This document shows positions 9,128 through 18,748 of a stretch of 64,000 nt of DNA, piece by piece (the stretch's first letter is position 1; each line of letters begins with the position of its first letter). The stretch comes from Ructibacterium gallinarum (lineage in GTDB: Bacteria > Bacillota > Clostridia > Monoglobales > Monoglobaceae). Made by a program: the position numbers and the translations under genes. The notes beneath the pieces were generated by a model, which saw only the letters and a list, made by a program, of their open reading frames with translations, did not search any database and was not told the origin of the DNA. The stretch lies in the NCBI RefSeq assembly GCF_014982785.1, contig NZ_JADCKB010000001.1, positions 1 to 64,000 on the forward strand, given 5' to 3'.

Positions 9128-9730
9128 TTACGGCATAAACACCGCATCTTCTATCTCTGCATTGGGGACAAATTTCTCATATTCTACCCGCAAAACCTCA
9201 CTGCCATCTGCATCTACCGTCACCAATTGCCGAGGCGTTCCAGAATCCGCATCCACCAGTAACGTCTGGCTAAACCGCCGCGGATTGTTTTCTCTTCCCG
9301 CCACCGTCATTGACACCAGCCCCTGTTCATTTTCCTGCAGCTGCGGCAACGGTTTGGTCTCAAAAAAAGCAGTAGTAAAATCTGTCAGCAGCATATAATC
9401 AGATTCCATATTTTCTATACCGCGGGTCAGTTCCATAACCGGCGCCTGTGCGCCATAAAACCGCATGGCATCTCCGTCCATGATACAGACCGTTCCTTCC
9501 ATTTCTGAAGGTTCCAGCACTTCAAGACGATATTGATCCGGCGCCCGCCAGTTTTGGTACATTTTGTACTCCTGCTTTCCCTGTCCGTTTGACACCGTTA
9601 CTTTAATTTCCGCGGTAAAGCTTTGTAAATCCTTGTAATATTCTGCAATCGTATCTTCTCTATCACCGCCGCAGGCAGTGACGCTCATCATCAGTATAAC
9701 GATCAAAAAAACCGATATACTTTTTTTCAT
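9128..9730 (-). CDS. Lipoprotein with LolA/YdcC-like domain
   Basis: A 200-residue lipoprotein: short positive start, hydrophobic segment and lipobox SVTAC near residues 15-19, then a beta-rich domain (IKVTVSNGQGKQEYKMYQNW, PDQYRLEVLEP, GTVCIMDGDAMRFYG) typical of the outer-membrane-lipoprotein carrier-like fold seen in B. subtilis YdcC, which occupies the same position between acpS and alr. It probably acts on the outer face of the membrane, perhaps in germination or envelope maintenance; the exact role is unknown. The start ATG at 9730 follows GGAGGAAGGT. Confidence 0.75.
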   Translation of the reverse strand: MKKSISVFLIVILMMSVTACGGDREDTIAEYYKDLQSFTAEIKVTVSNGQGKQEYKMYQNWRAPDQYRLEVLEPSEMEGTVCIMDGDAMRFYGAQAPVMELTRGIENMESDYMLLTDFTTAFFETKPLPQLQENEQGLVSMTVAGRENNPRRFSQTLLVDADSGTPRQLVTVDADGSEVLRVEYEKFVPNAEIEDAVFMP

Positions 9731-9762
9731 ACCTTCCTCCGCATCTGCCGCCAAAAAACGGC

Positions 9763-10983
9763 TTATGGATTTTGGAGCTTGCAAATGGCAAAAGGCAGTT
9801 TACTCACTACATCAGAAGCAATCATTCCGAATTCACCCAATTCGTCAGCCGCCAGGTCTCCTGCAAGTCCGTGCAGAAAAGCCCCCAAAACTGCAGCATG
9901 ATATCCGGAAAGCCCCTGTCCCAAAAGGGAAGCAATCACACCAGAGAGTACATCACCCATACCGCCGGTTGCCATGCCACTGTTACCGGTGGGATTACAA
10001 TGCACCTCTCCCCGCGGAGAAGCAATCACCGTATTCTTTCCCTTAAGAAGCAAGGTTACACCCCAACGCACCGCAAATTCTGCCGCCGTTCCTTCCCGGT
10101 CAGCCTGAATCTCTTCTATGCTCTTACCGCAAAGCCGTGACATTTCCCCAGGATGCGGCGTCAACACCACCTCTCCTTGCTTTTGCTCCAGTATATCTAT
10201 ATGCGTGCTCAGCGCATTTAGACCATCCGCATCCAGAAGCAAAGGTGTTTTTGTTTGCAGTATTTTCTCTATGGTTCTCCAAAGCTCCGGTGCAGGCCCC
10301 AGTCCGGGGCCGACCGCACACACATCAGAAACTTTGGCTTTCTCCCATATCTGCTCCGCCCCCGAGGCATCCAACATGCCATCTTTCTCAGGCAGAGGCA
10401 AAGTCATGGTCTCTGTCAGTTTCACCGCCAATACCGGCTGTTCGGATACCGGCGTTCCCACTGTCACCAGGCCACTCCCCGTCCGAAGCGCCGCCTGTGC
10501 ACACAAAACGGCAGCACCAGTCATTCCTTTGGAACCCGCCAAAACAAATACCCGACCGGCGTCGCCTTTGTGCATATCCTCCCGCCGTACAGGCAGAAGC
10601 GCACGGTATGTTTTAATCTGTTCGGCAAGAAAACCGCCCACTGCATTTTCTTCACCGCAGACCACCGCCACTGCAATGGTCTTTGAATGGCTAATGCTTA
10701 AATCTACCGAAGATGGCGTTCCCATAAAATACAGAATAGGTTTCCCCAATTCGTCATGCCTGATTTCAATATCCTTCCAGCCAAACCCTCGCATTCCAGT
10801 CCCCATATATTTGGAAAAGGCCTCTTTGGCTGCATAAAATCCTGCAATACTCTCATATGGCGCGGTTCTTTGTTTCAGATAATCGCTCTCCTGCCGTGTA
10901 AACACCCGCTTCACAAAGGTGTCCAGATTTTTCATCCGTGCAAACCGCTCTATCTCTATAGCATCAACACCCGTCTTAATCAT
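9763..10983 (-). CDS. acpS-nnrD: Fusion: holo-ACP synthase + NAD(P)H-hydrate dehydratase
   Basis: A single 406-residue chain joins two enzymes. Residues 1-115 are AcpS, which transfers phosphopantetheine to acyl carrier protein: GVDAIEIERF (Mg-binding Asp6), YAAKEAFSK (Glu54) and LSISHS. Residues of about 120-400 are the NnrD ribokinase-like domain, which repairs hydrated NAD(P)H with ADP: VLAGSKGMTGAA, GPGLGP, DADGLNAL, LTPHPGEMSRL and GMATGGMGDVLSG (Asp344). The NnrE epimerase domain that usually lies between or beside them is missing. Both parts keep their key residues and the reading frame is continuous through the joint. The start overlaps the upstream gene by eight bases and follows GAAGGTG. 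Confidence 0.93.
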   Translation of the reverse strand: MIKTGVDAIEIERFARMKNLDTFVKRVFTRQESDYLKQRTAPYESIAGFYAAKEAFSKYMGTGMRGFGWKDIEIRHDELGKPILYFMGTPSSVDLSISHSKTIAVAVVCGEENAVGGFLAEQIKTYRALLPVRREDMHKGDAGRVFVLAGSKGMTGAAVLCAQAALRTGSGLVTVGTPVSEQPVLAVKLTETMTLPLPEKDGMLDASGAEQIWEKAKVSDVCAVGPGLGPAPELWRTIEKILQTKTPLLLDADGLNALSTHIDILEQKQGEVVLTPHPGEMSRLCGKSIEEIQADREGTAAEFAVRWGVTLLLKGKNTVIASPRGEVHCNPTGNSGMATGGMGDVLSGVIASLLGQGLSGYHAAVLGAFLHGLAGDLAADELGEFGMIASDVVSKLPFAICKLQNP

Positions 10984-11497
10984 TTAAAAACACCTTCTGC
11001 GGGTTATACCGCCGAATACCTTCCTTAATTTTATCGTTAGGGTTAAAAATCAGCATTTTGCTTCCATTATCATCCTGATACCGGATAAAGAACACCCCTT
11101 CATCCTGAGGATGGGTACAAGCATAAATCTTTTTGATATTCCGATCTTCCAGAAAACGTTTGTATTCCCGGTTTTTATTGCTTGCCATCATATCGATTTT
11201 CCGTACATTGACTTCAGTAAGCCGCTTTCTGCTTCGCACATTAATAATTTTATCTACATCCAGCGCACCATTGGTAAAGCAATATTCATATTCCAGGTTA
11301 GTGGCCGTGATCAAAAGATACAGCAGATAAATCAGCGCACAGCAAGCAACAAAAATAATAAACCCAATGCCTTTGATTGCCATCCCCATTACCATAATCA
11401 GCAAAAGCAGAAGGGCGCCGAAAATACAAGCCACAATGCGCAGATAATCCAATCCGGTTCGTTTCTTTTTTACCAATTGCTCCACAAATATATCCAT
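10976..11497 (-). CDS. Two-helix membrane protein, DUF6106-like
   Basis: A 173-residue protein with two adjacent membrane segments (about 21-41 and 44-66) and a basic, cytoplasmic C-terminal domain containing EYEYCFTNGALDVDKI and RSRKRL. I think it belongs to the DUF6106 group of clostridial proteins found before acpS; the function is unknown. The ATG follows TTGGAGGTAAAAT. It is the first gene of the acpS-alr unit and overlaps acpS by eight bases. Confidence 0.65.
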   Translation of the reverse strand: MDIFVEQLVKKKRTGLDYLRIVACIFGALLLLLIMVMGMAIKGIGFIIFVACCALIYLLYLLITATNLEYEYCFTNGALDVDKIINVRSRKRLTEVNVRKIDMMASNKNREYKRFLEDRNIKKIYACTHPQDEGVFFIRYQDDNGSKMLIFNPNDKIKEGIRRYNPQKVFLND

Positions 11498-11553
11498 ATT
11501 TTACCTCCAAAAACATTTTATCCCGCAAAACACAACATCACCTATTTTACTAT

Positions 11554-11582
11554 ATCATAGCACACTCTTTTCAAAAATTCAA
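11554..11582 (-). promoter_or_regulatory. Promoter of the acpS-alr-mazF unit
   Basis: Minus-strand TTGAAT (11577-11582), a 17-base spacer and TATGAT (11554-11559), about 55 bases before the DUF6106-like start codon. Confidence 0.55.
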
Positions 11583-11610
11583 TCTTTTTTTCTTTCCGAA
11601 GTTTCCCTAC

Positions 11611-11640
11611 AAAAAAACGCCTGCAAAAGCAAGCGTTTTC
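11611..11640 (-). terminator. Terminator after the lipoprotein gene
   Basis: The imperfect minus-strand stem AAAACGC-TTGC with loop TTTT is closed by GCAGGCGTTTT and runs into seven T. It ends the lipoprotein transcript just before the next promoter. Confidence 0.75.
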
Positions 11641-11642
11641 CT

Positions 11643-12314
11643 TTATTCCTGCGCATTCTGCGCTTTTTCATAAAACGCACGAACCTGCTCCTGACCACCG
11701 TTTCGCAAATAGGTCGTAGAAACCTGGCAAGCCACCAAGATCGTCATCACTTCTGCTCCGTCCGTGTTCGTTATATATGCGGTCTCAAAATCCACCTCCA
11801 GCACCGGGTCATCCGAAAACGCCCAAGTGTCACTGACCTGCTGGAGTTCTTTCAGCTTTTCCAAGCTATCCACCGCCGAAAGTGTATTAGCGAGGCCAGG
11901 ATAAGTGGTTTTTTCTCCATATTTTTCTGTCAGTGCTTCTTCTATCTTCTTAATCCATTTAAAATCTTCCTGTGCGGGATTCTGTATGACCAGCCGGTAG
12001 CCTGTGCGGTAAATCGTATCGGTAAATTCCTCATAATCCCCGGCTTCCAACGCCACCTCAACATCACGGCCCAAAATGGATACAGGATGATCCAAGAAAT
12101 AGACCCCTTTCAAGTTAGATTCTTGAAATTCGCCTTCCCCCTTCAGCGCTTCAAAAGCCTCCTGCCGGCCATGTCCGATATACTCCGCATAAGGAAAGCT
12201 AAGCGCTTCTGCCTCAACATTTTTTCCCATATCCTGTGCCTTTTGATTCTGTTCACTGCAACTGCTGCAAAGCAACAAGAGTATGACCATCATAAAAACA
12301 ACTGTTTTTTTCAT
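11643..12314 (-). CDS. Lipoprotein of unknown function
   Basis: A 223-residue lipoprotein with a hydrophobic leader (4-15) and lipobox LCSSC near 15-19. The mature part is acidic and shows no motif I recognise; it contains YAEYIGHGRQEAFEALKGEG and a beta-rich C-terminal half ending in TTYLRNGGQEQVRAFYEK. The gene stands alone between its own strong promoter and terminator. It is probably exported and anchored to the membrane; nothing in the context gives its role. Confidence 0.7.
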   Translation of the reverse strand: MKKTVVFMMVILLLLCSSCSEQNQKAQDMGKNVEAEALSFPYAEYIGHGRQEAFEALKGEGEFQESNLKGVYFLDHPVSILGRDVEVALEAGDYEEFTDTIYRTGYRLVIQNPAQEDFKWIKKIEEALTEKYGEKTTYPGLANTLSAVDSLEKLKELQQVSDTWAFSDDPVLEVDFETAYITNTDGAEVMTILVACQVSTTYLRNGGQEQVRAFYEKAQNAQE

Positions 12315-12350
12315 ACATTCTCCCCTCTTTCTTCCTTATATTTTGGCTTA

Positions 12351-12379
12351 ATTATATTGTACGATAAAGCTTTTGTCAA
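12351..12379 (-). promoter_or_regulatory. Consensus promoter of the lipoprotein gene
   Basis: A perfect TTGACA (12374-12379) and TATAAT (12351-12356) on the minus strand with a 17-base spacer. Confidence 0.9.
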
Positions 12380-12493
12380 TTCTTTTCTATATCCCGTAAA
12401 AAAGTTGTCCATGTTTCCATAATCCCAAGTTCTTTTTTTACTGTAAACGCATATTTATAGTATAAAACACAAAAGCCAACAGGAGGGTTACTT

Positions 12494-13129
12494 ATGAAAA
12501 AAGTATGGCACATATCTGACCAATTCATCAGGGAACTGAACAATAACCGCCGGGCATACCTGATTACCGCAGGCATATTTCTGCTTGGAATCCTGGCAGG
12601 AAGTATCATCGCCGCAAGCGGAAACGGCAATACCGAATTGAAAGAGTATTTTGATCATTTTCTATCGGGATATCCTCTTCAGGGAGCCGCCCACTCCGAA
12701 ATTTTTCAGCTTTCACTGACGAACTATCTGCGCATGGCAGTATTGCTTTGGTGCTCTGGCTGGTTTTTCTTCTTGCTGCCGCTGGGTGCTTTTCAAATAG
12801 GGATGAAAGGCTTTAAAACCGGGTTTACCATAAGCTATCTGATGCAGTGCTATCACCTCAAGGGTGCACTGCTGGCTCTGTTGTCCGTCCTGCCACAAAA
12901 TCTGATCCTGATTCCGGCTCTTTGCTTTTATATGGTTTATCAAACCAAATTCGCGGCAGACCGCCGGCATTTGCGATCTCTGAATAACATCTCACCCCTA
13001 AAACGCCAGGTTTATCTTCATAACCTGCTGATGACGGGTATCTTTCTCGCACTACTTTTGCTATGTGCCTTTATTGAAAGCTTTATTGTTCCCACATTGC
13101 TTCAGCCCGTATGCGGGCTGTTCCTATGA
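12494..13129 (+). CDS. spoIIM: Stage II sporulation protein M (SpoIIM)
   Basis: Integral membrane protein of the engulfment machinery (the SpoIIDMP peptidoglycan hydrolase complex). The 211-residue protein has an N-terminal cytoplasmic segment, then about five membrane helices (21-41, 73-95, 110-125, 126-150, 177-200) and the family-like segment PLGAFQIGMKGFKTGFTISYL. The start follows AGGAGGG. Position next to xerD is also found in B. subtilis and supports the call. The last codons carry an inverted repeat (13103-13120) that may act as a terminator. Confidence 0.88.
   Translation: MKKVWHISDQFIRELNNNRRAYLITAGIFLLGILAGSIIAASGNGNTELKEYFDHFLSGYPLQGAAHSEIFQLSLTNYLRMAVLLWCSGWFFFLLPLGAFQIGMKGFKTGFTISYLMQCYHLKGALLALLSVLPQNLILIPALCFYMVYQTKFAADRRHLRSLNNISPLKRQVYLHNLLMTGIFLALLLLCAFIESFIVPTLLQPVCGLFL
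13103..13120 (+). terminator. Hairpin at the 3' end of spoIIM
   Basis: A perfect 7-bp GC-rich stem (CAGCCCG/CGGGCTG, loop TATG) lies inside the last coding codons and is followed by TTCCTATGATTGTTTTT. It is a possible terminator overlapping the stop codon. Confidence 0.45.
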
Positions 13130-13178
13130 TTGTTTTTGCCGAAGAACAAAGATTTTTTGTGTTTTTGATAAAAAACAC

Positions 13179-13207
13179 TTGTCAATTTTAAAAAAATTTT
13201 GTAAAAT
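13179..13207 (+). promoter_or_regulatory. Promoter of xerD
   Basis: TTGTCA (13179-13184), a 17-base spacer and TAAAAT (13202-13207), 28 bases before the GTG start. Confidence 0.7.
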
Positions 13208-13234
13208 GAAAGAATGATAAAGGGAGGAATCATT

Positions 13235-14125
13235 GTGGACGTATTAATTGATGAATATCTTGCCTATCTGAAAGGCAGCCAAAATGTTTCAGCAAACACC
13301 CGGGAATCCTACCGGCGTGATATTCTGAAATATGCCAAATATCTGGAAGATCTGCAAATTCAATGCGTCAATGAATGCAGCAACACCACGATTATCAATT
13401 ATCTTCTTTCCATGCAGAAACAGGGAATGGCCTCTTCCACCATTTCCAGAAACCTGGCTTCCATAAGAGCCATGTACCGTTTCCTGCTGAGCCGCCACCA
13501 TATGACAAATGACCCTACACAAAACATTCACGGCTTTAAAACTGAAAAAAAACTACCCCAGATTCTCACCAGTCAAGAAGTTGAAATTCTGCTGGAGCAG
13601 CCAGTTTGCAGGGATTTTAAGGGCTACCGGGATAGAGCTATGCTGGAACTTCTATATGCAACCGGTATGCGGGTTTCTGAACTAATATCCCTGCGCATTT
13701 CTGATGTACATCTGGAAGTCGGATACATCAACTGCACCCATCACGGCCAAGAACGGGTCATTCCCATATATACCGCGGCACGCGAAGCAATCCGCGCCTA
13801 TCTTTCCCGGGCACGTTCCAAACTCCGGGAAATACAGGATCCTGATATTCTGTTTCTTAATCTCAACGGAGCGAAGCTGACACGGCAAGGATTTTGGAAG
13901 ATTATCAAATATTATACCCAAAAAGCCGGCATCAAAAAAGACATTACACCGCATACCCTGCGTCACTCGTTTGCCATACATCTGCTGGAAAATGGCGCTG
14001 ATCTAAAATCCATTCAGGAAATGCTGGGGCATACGGATATTTCTTCTACACAAATCTATGCTCAAATTGCCAAAAGCCGGCTGGCAGATGTTTACCAAAA
14101 AGCGCACCCCCGCGCCCATTCCTGA
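13235..14125 (+). CDS. xerD: Site-specific tyrosine recombinase XerD
   Basis: Resolves chromosome dimers at dif as part of the Xer system. The 296-residue protein has an N-terminal SAM-like DNA-binding domain (1-85) and a catalytic domain with Arg146 (TGMRVSEL), HTLRH (His240, Arg243), LGHTDISST (His266) and the nucleophile Tyr275. The GTG at 13235 is chosen because GGGAGG lies seven bases upstream; an ATG at 13214 precedes that site. The context next to spoIIM indicates the housekeeping recombinase rather than an integrase. Confidence 0.92.
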   Translation: MDVLIDEYLAYLKGSQNVSANTRESYRRDILKYAKYLEDLQIQCVNECSNTTIINYLLSMQKQGMASSTISRNLASIRAMYRFLLSRHHMTNDPTQNIHGFKTEKKLPQILTSQEVEILLEQPVCRDFKGYRDRAMLELLYATGMRVSELISLRISDVHLEVGYINCTHHGQERVIPIYTAAREAIRAYLSRARSKLREIQDPDILFLNLNGAKLTRQGFWKIIKYYTQKAGIKKDITPHTLRHSFAIHLLENGADLKSIQEMLGHTDISSTQIYAQIAKSRLADVYQKAHPRAHS

Positions 14126-14193
14126 GCAAACAAGCAAAAAGCAGATTTACATTTATACCATGCCATATTTTAACGGCAGATAAGGAGATTGTT

Positions 14194-15465
14194 ATGAAAG
14201 TTTTGATTATTGGCGGCGGCGGCAGAGAACACGCCATCGCATGGAAACTGAACCAAAGCCCTAAAGTTGATAAAATTTACTGCGCTCCCGGAAACGGCGG
14301 AATTGCACAAATCGCAGAGTGCGTACCCATTCCGGTGATGGAATTTGATAAACTGACCTCATTTGCTAAGGAAAACGGCATTGGTCTAACTGTGGTTGCG
14401 CCGGATGACCCATTGGCCGCGGGCGCGGTTGACGCCTTTGAGGCAGCTGGTCTTCGTGCCTTTGGCCCCAATAAGGCCGCCGCAGTGATAGAAGGCAGTA
14501 AAGCATTTTCGAAAGACTTGATGAAAAAATACCGGATTCCCACCGCCGCATACGAAATTTTTGACAACAGCAATGATGCCATCGCATATGTAAAATCCCA
14601 GAATCAATACCCCACTGTGGTAAAAGCAGATGGTCTGGCGTTGGGCAAAGGGGTAATTATTGCCAAAGATTTTTCGGAAGCCGAACAGGCCATTCATGAA
14701 ATCATGGATGACAAGGTTTTTGGCGCGGCAGGCGGTAAAGTTGTTATTGAAGAATTTCTTACCGGCCCTGAAATATCCGTTCTTGCATTTACCGATGGAA
14801 AAACACTAAAGCCTATGGTATCCGCTCAGGATCACAAACGTGCCTATGACAACGACCAAGGCCCCAACACCGGCGGAATGGGCACTTTTTCACCCAGCCG
14901 CATTTACACCGAAGCCGTGGCGGAGGAATGCATGGAAAATATTTTCCTTCCAACTATGCGAGCCATGAACGCCGAAGGCCGGCCTTTTAAAGGCGTTTTA
15001 TACTTTGGCCTTATGAAAACGCAGGAAGGCGTCAAGGTAATCGAATACAACTGCCGTTTTGGTGACCCTGAAACCCAGGTGGTACTTCCCCGGCTGAAGA
15101 CCGATTTGTTTGACATTTTTAACGCCGTCATTGACGAACAGCTCAGCGAGATAGAAATCCAGTGGGAAGACAATGCCGCTGTCTGTGTGGTTTTGGCTTC
15201 CGGTGGCTACCCCAAAAAATATGAAAAAGGCTATCCAATTCAAGGGACTGCGCAAGCCGAAGCAGCCGGCGCACTTTTGTTCCACGCCGGAACCGAACTG
15301 AAAAATGATATACTTTATACCGCGGGCGGCCGGGTTTTGGGCGTCACTGCCACAGGCAAAGATTTAAACGCCGCCATTGCACAGGCTTACCGCTATGTTT
15401 CTATGATTTCTTTTCAGGATATGCATTACCGAAAAGATATCGGCATAAAAAAACAGGAAGCTTGA
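14194..15465 (+). CDS. purD: Phosphoribosylamine-glycine ligase PurD
   Basis: Second step of purine synthesis (GAR synthetase). The 423-residue ATP-grasp protein shows the N-terminal GGGGREHAIAW, the B-domain VKADGLALGKGV, PEISVLAFTDG, NTGGMGTFSP and the metal-binding EYNCRFGDPETQ. The start follows AAGGAG. It stands apart from other pur genes of the early pathway, behind xerD and before its own terminator. Confidence 0.96.
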   Translation: MKVLIIGGGGREHAIAWKLNQSPKVDKIYCAPGNGGIAQIAECVPIPVMEFDKLTSFAKENGIGLTVVAPDDPLAAGAVDAFEAAGLRAFGPNKAAAVIEGSKAFSKDLMKKYRIPTAAYEIFDNSNDAIAYVKSQNQYPTVVKADGLALGKGVIIAKDFSEAEQAIHEIMDDKVFGAAGGKVVIEEFLTGPEISVLAFTDGKTLKPMVSAQDHKRAYDNDQGPNTGGMGTFSPSRIYTEAVAEECMENIFLPTMRAMNAEGRPFKGVLYFGLMKTQEGVKVIEYNCRFGDPETQVVLPRLKTDLFDIFNAVIDEQLSEIEIQWEDNAAVCVVLASGGYPKKYEKGYPIQGTAQAEAAGALLFHAGTELKNDILYTAGGRVLGVTATGKDLNAAIAQAYRYVSMISFQDMHYRKDIGIKKQEA

Positions 15466-15486
15466 TGCGAAAATAAAAAAAGATAC

Positions 15487-15522
15487 GCCAGCCGAATCAA
15501 ATGATTTGGCTGGTTTTGTTTA
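15487..15522 (+). terminator. Terminator after purD
   Basis: A stem with arms GCCAGCC and GGCTGG, extended by pairing AATCA/TGATT, ends in TTTTGTTT. Confidence 0.75.
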
Positions 15523-15552
15523 TTTTCACAAGAATATCCAAGGAAAAAACAC

Positions 15553-15581
15553 TTGATATTTTCGCTCTATCATAGTATAAT
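15553..15581 (+). promoter_or_regulatory. Promoter of the lon operon
   Basis: TTGATA (15553-15558), a 17-base spacer and a perfect TATAAT (15576-15581), 45 bases before lon. No CIRCE (HrcA) or CtsR heptad repeat was seen beside it. Confidence 0.85.
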
Positions 15582-15626
15582 AACAGGATACGTAATAATT
15601 TGATAAAGAAAGCGGGTTTATAACAT

Positions 15627-18056
15627 ATGACCAAAAACAGACTGACTCTGCCCCTTGTTCCGCTCAGGGGAATGACCGTATTTCCGGGTATGACGCTGCA
15701 TTTTGATGTTGGGCGTCCCCGCTCTATCGCCGCGGTGCGCAGAGCAATGGATACGGATAAATATATTTTTTTGTGCTATCAGACAGATATTGCTGTCGAT
15801 CAGCCCCAGGCAAAGGATCTTGCACAAATTGGAACGATTGCAGAAATCCGGCAAATTCTCAACCTGCCCGACGGCAATATCCGTGTACTTATCAACGGAC
15901 TGGACCGGGGAAAAATCACACGTTTTACTGAGCTGGATCAACTGGTTGAGGTCAACGTGACACGACTGGAAGATATTCCTGCATCTGATGATATACAGAT
16001 TCAGGTGCTGGTTCGCCGGATGTATCACCTTGTTGAGGAATTTTTATCCCTGTATGACCGTCTTTCCCCGGAAGCCATGACCTCCCTTTTATCCATCGAG
16101 AATCCGGGTGAGCTGACCGATGTTGTCATTTCCAATTTTCCGGTCAAAGCGCAGCTGAAACAGGAAATTCTTGATGAAATATCTGTAGAGGCCCGTCTTA
16201 AAAAACTGATTGCTATTATTTCTCATGAAATTGATATTTTGAAAATTGAAAAAGAACTTGCAGACAAGGTGCAGGAATCTTTAGACGAGAACCAGCGTGA
16301 GTATGTCCTCCGCGAAAAATTAAAGGTCATCCAAGAGGAACTGGGAGATGGCGCATCCGCAGAAGACGACGCACAAAAATACAGAAAACAAGTCAACAGC
16401 CGCCAGCTTCCCCAGGAAGTAGCGGACAAGCTAAATGAAGAAATCACCCGGCTTACCAAAACCCATCCTTATTCTCAAGAATATGGAGTGGTACAAAATT
16501 ATATTGAAACTGTACTTGCGCTTCCATGGGACCACAAAACCGAAGATCGGCTGGACCTGGAAACCGCCAAAGCCATTTTGGAGCGGGATCATTATGGCCT
16601 CCAAAAGGTAAAGGAACGTATTCTTGAATACATTGCAGTACGCAAACTCTCCGGACAGCCGAAAAATAATATTCTCTGCCTGGTAGGTCCTCCGGGAACC
16701 GGAAAAACTTCCATTGCACGCTCTCTGGCAGAAGCGCTGGGCCGCAATTATATCCGCATCAGTCTTGGAGGCGTACAAAATGAATCCGAAATACGCGGAC
16801 ACCGCAAAACCTATGTTGGCGCCATGCCCGGCCGCATCATAGATGCACTAAAACGCGCAGGCAGCAGTAATCCGCTGATGCTGTTTGATGAGATTGACAA
16901 GATGTCACATAGCTATAATGGTGACCCTGCCTCTGCCATGTTGGAGGTTTTTGATCCGGAACAAAATCAAAGCTTCCGAGATCACTATATTGAACTGCCG
17001 TTTGATTTATCCGGGGTGTTATTTGTAGCAACCGCAAACTCACTGGACACGGTTCCAAAACCTCTTCTTGACCGTATGGATATCATGGAAATTAGTGGAT
17101 ATACCATGGATGAAAAAATGAATATTGCAAAAAAATACCTTATTCCCAAACAACGGCGCATGCATGGATTGAAAGCTTCTCAGCTAAAATTCAATGCCTC
17201 TGCACTGCCCGCTTTAATCGAAAGCTATACACGGGAATCCGGGGTTCGTTCTTTAGAGCGCAGAATTGCCGCTATTTGTCGAAAAGCCGCTGTAAAAACA
17301 GTAGAAGATTCGGCAGAAGGCCCCATATCCGTCACCGCCAAAAATTTGAGTGAATTTTTAGGAAAGCCAATTTATCATTATGATAAAACCGCCGCCCAGG
17401 ATCAAATCGGGCTGGTCAATGGACTTGCATGGACGGAAAGCGGAGGAGATACCCTGAGTATCGAGGTAAATACCATGTCCGGTACCGGGAAACTCGAACT
17501 GACCGGAAATCTGGGCGATGTAATGCAGGAATCCGCAAAAGCCGCCCTCAGCTTTGTGCGTGCCAACGCCTTTCGATTGGGAATTGCCCAGGATTTTTAC
17601 AAAAAGCTGGACATTCATATCCATGTTCCCGAGGGAGCCGTTCCCAAAGACGGTCCTTCTGCAGGAATCACCATGGCTACCGCTTTGGTTTCCGCCCTCA
17701 GCGGCAGACCGGTCAACCGGCTGGTTGCCATGACAGGAGAAATTACCCTGCGTGGCCGAGTGCTCCCCATTGGCGGCCTGAAAGAAAAAGCACTGGCCGC
17801 ATTTCGCATGGGAATAAAAACCATTGTCCTTCCCTTTGACAATAAACCCGACTATGAAGAACTGCCGCAGAACCTGAAAGACAGCATATCGTTTGTCTTT
17901 GCCAAAGATATGAATACCGTATTAAAAACAGCGCTGCTGCCTGTATCAACTGCAAAAAAGCAACCGCTGCAAAAAGAAGTGCGGTACATAGATGCCTTGA
18001 TTTCCGGATCAGAACAAAAAGAACGGGTACGGGCAGACCATTTCCAGCAAATATAG
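15627..18056 (+). CDS. lon: ATP-dependent protease La (Lon)
   Basis: Hexameric cytosolic protease that degrades misfolded and regulatory proteins. The 809-residue chain is full length: N-terminal substrate domain (1-200), coiled helical segment (205-300), AAA+ domain with Walker [10 protein letters not shown] and Walker [10 protein letters not shown], and a C-terminal protease domain. The Ser678-Lys721 dyad is in KDGPSAGI and GLKEKALAA. The ribosome binding site (AAGCGGG) is weak. It heads a plus-strand run lon-ysxC-hisS-aspS-tyrS. Confidence 0.97.
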   Translation: MTKNRLTLPLVPLRGMTVFPGMTLHFDVGRPRSIAAVRRAMDTDKYIFLCYQTDIAVDQPQAKDLAQIGTIAEIRQILNLPDGNIRVLINGLDRGKITRFTELDQLVEVNVTRLEDIPASDDIQIQVLVRRMYHLVEEFLSLYDRLSPEAMTSLLSIENPGELTDVVISNFPVKAQLKQEILDEISVEARLKKLIAIISHEIDILKIEKELADKVQESLDENQREYVLREKLKVIQEELGDGASAEDDAQKYRKQVNSRQLPQEVADKLNEEITRLTKTHPYSQEYGVVQNYIETVLALPWDHKTEDRLDLETAKAILERDHYGLQKVKERILEYIAVRKLSGQPKNNILCLVGPPGTGKTSIARSLAEALGRNYIRISLGGVQNESEIRGHRKTYVGAMPGRIIDALKRAGSSNPLMLFDEIDKMSHSYNGDPASAMLEVFDPEQNQSFRDHYIELPFDLSGVLFVATANSLDTVPKPLLDRMDIMEISGYTMDEKMNIAKKYLIPKQRRMHGLKASQLKFNASALPALIESYTRESGVRSLERRIAAICRKAAVKTVEDSAEGPISVTAKNLSEFLGKPIYHYDKTAAQDQIGLVNGLAWTESGGDTLSIEVNTMSGTGKLELTGNLGDVMQESAKAALSFVRANAFRLGIAQDFYKKLDIHIHVPEGAVPKDGPSAGITMATALVSALSGRPVNRLVAMTGEITLRGRVLPIGGLKEKALAAFRMGIKTIVLPFDNKPDYEELPQNLKDSISFVFAKDMNTVLKTALLPVSTAKKQPLQKEVRYIDALISGSEQKERVRADHFQQI

Positions 18057-18109
18057 CAAAACCGTATCTTCCTGCACCAAAAGCCAAAACGGCAGAATGG
18101 AGATTTTTC

Positions 18110-18742
18110 ATGGAATATATTGATGCAAAGCTTCTTATTACGGCGGTAAAACCGTCTCAGTATCCAGATACTTTGGTACCAGAAATTGCCTTTGTGGGTC
18201 GTTCTAATGTTGGGAAGTCATCCTTGATCAACTGTCTTACCAACCGGAACAAGCTGGCCAGGACAAGCAGCACCCCAGGCAAAACCGCCACCATCAATTT
18301 TTATGATATTGCCGGGCGATTCCGGCTGGTGGATCTGCCTGGCTACGGTTATGCCAAAGTATCCAAAACGGAGCAAGAACGTTGGGCAAAAATGATTGAA
18401 ACCTATCTGACCGACCGCTATAACCTGGTACAGGTGATTCAGCTTGTTGACGCCCGGCATAAACCCACGCAGGATGATATTACCATGCTCAACTGGATTC
18501 GTCGTTTTGGCTACACGCCGGTGGTGGTAGCAACCAAACTGGACAAGCTGAAAAAATCACAGATTGAATCAAATCTGACCTTGATTTATCATACCCTTGC
18601 GCTGGATGACAGCTGTTTTCTTCTGCCTTTTTCTGCCGAGAAGAAAACCGGCCGAGAGGATTTGGCAGAATTCATAGATACGCTTTGTTCCCGGTTTCAT
18701 CCGGAACAGCAAAACATTTTGAAAAATACTGCGAAGGAGTGA
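18110..18742 (+). CDS. ysxC: Ribosome-biogenesis GTPase YsxC/EngB
   Basis: Essential GTPase for 50S subunit maturation. The 210-residue TRAFAC protein has G1 GRSNVGKSS, G2 region TSSTPGKTATINFY, G3 DLPGYGYAK, G4 TKLDKL and G5 SAEKKTGR. Placement directly behind lon is conserved in Firmicutes. The start has TGGAGA six bases upstream. Confidence 0.95.
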   Translation: MEYIDAKLLITAVKPSQYPDTLVPEIAFVGRSNVGKSSLINCLTNRNKLARTSSTPGKTATINFYDIAGRFRLVDLPGYGYAKVSKTEQERWAKMIETYLTDRYNLVQVIQLVDARHKPTQDDITMLNWIRRFGYTPVVVATKLDKLKKSQIESNLTLIYHTLALDDSCFLLPFSAEKKTGREDLAEFIDTLCSRFHPEQQNILKNTAKE

Positions 18743-18748
18743 TCACGC

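Noticed and set aside
10118-10837. A 239-codon plus-strand open frame opposite acpS-nnrD
   Set aside because: It is the mirror of a GC-rich coding region, has a low-complexity Ser/Pro/Ala composition and no family motif; the minus-strand fusion has all its catalytic residues.
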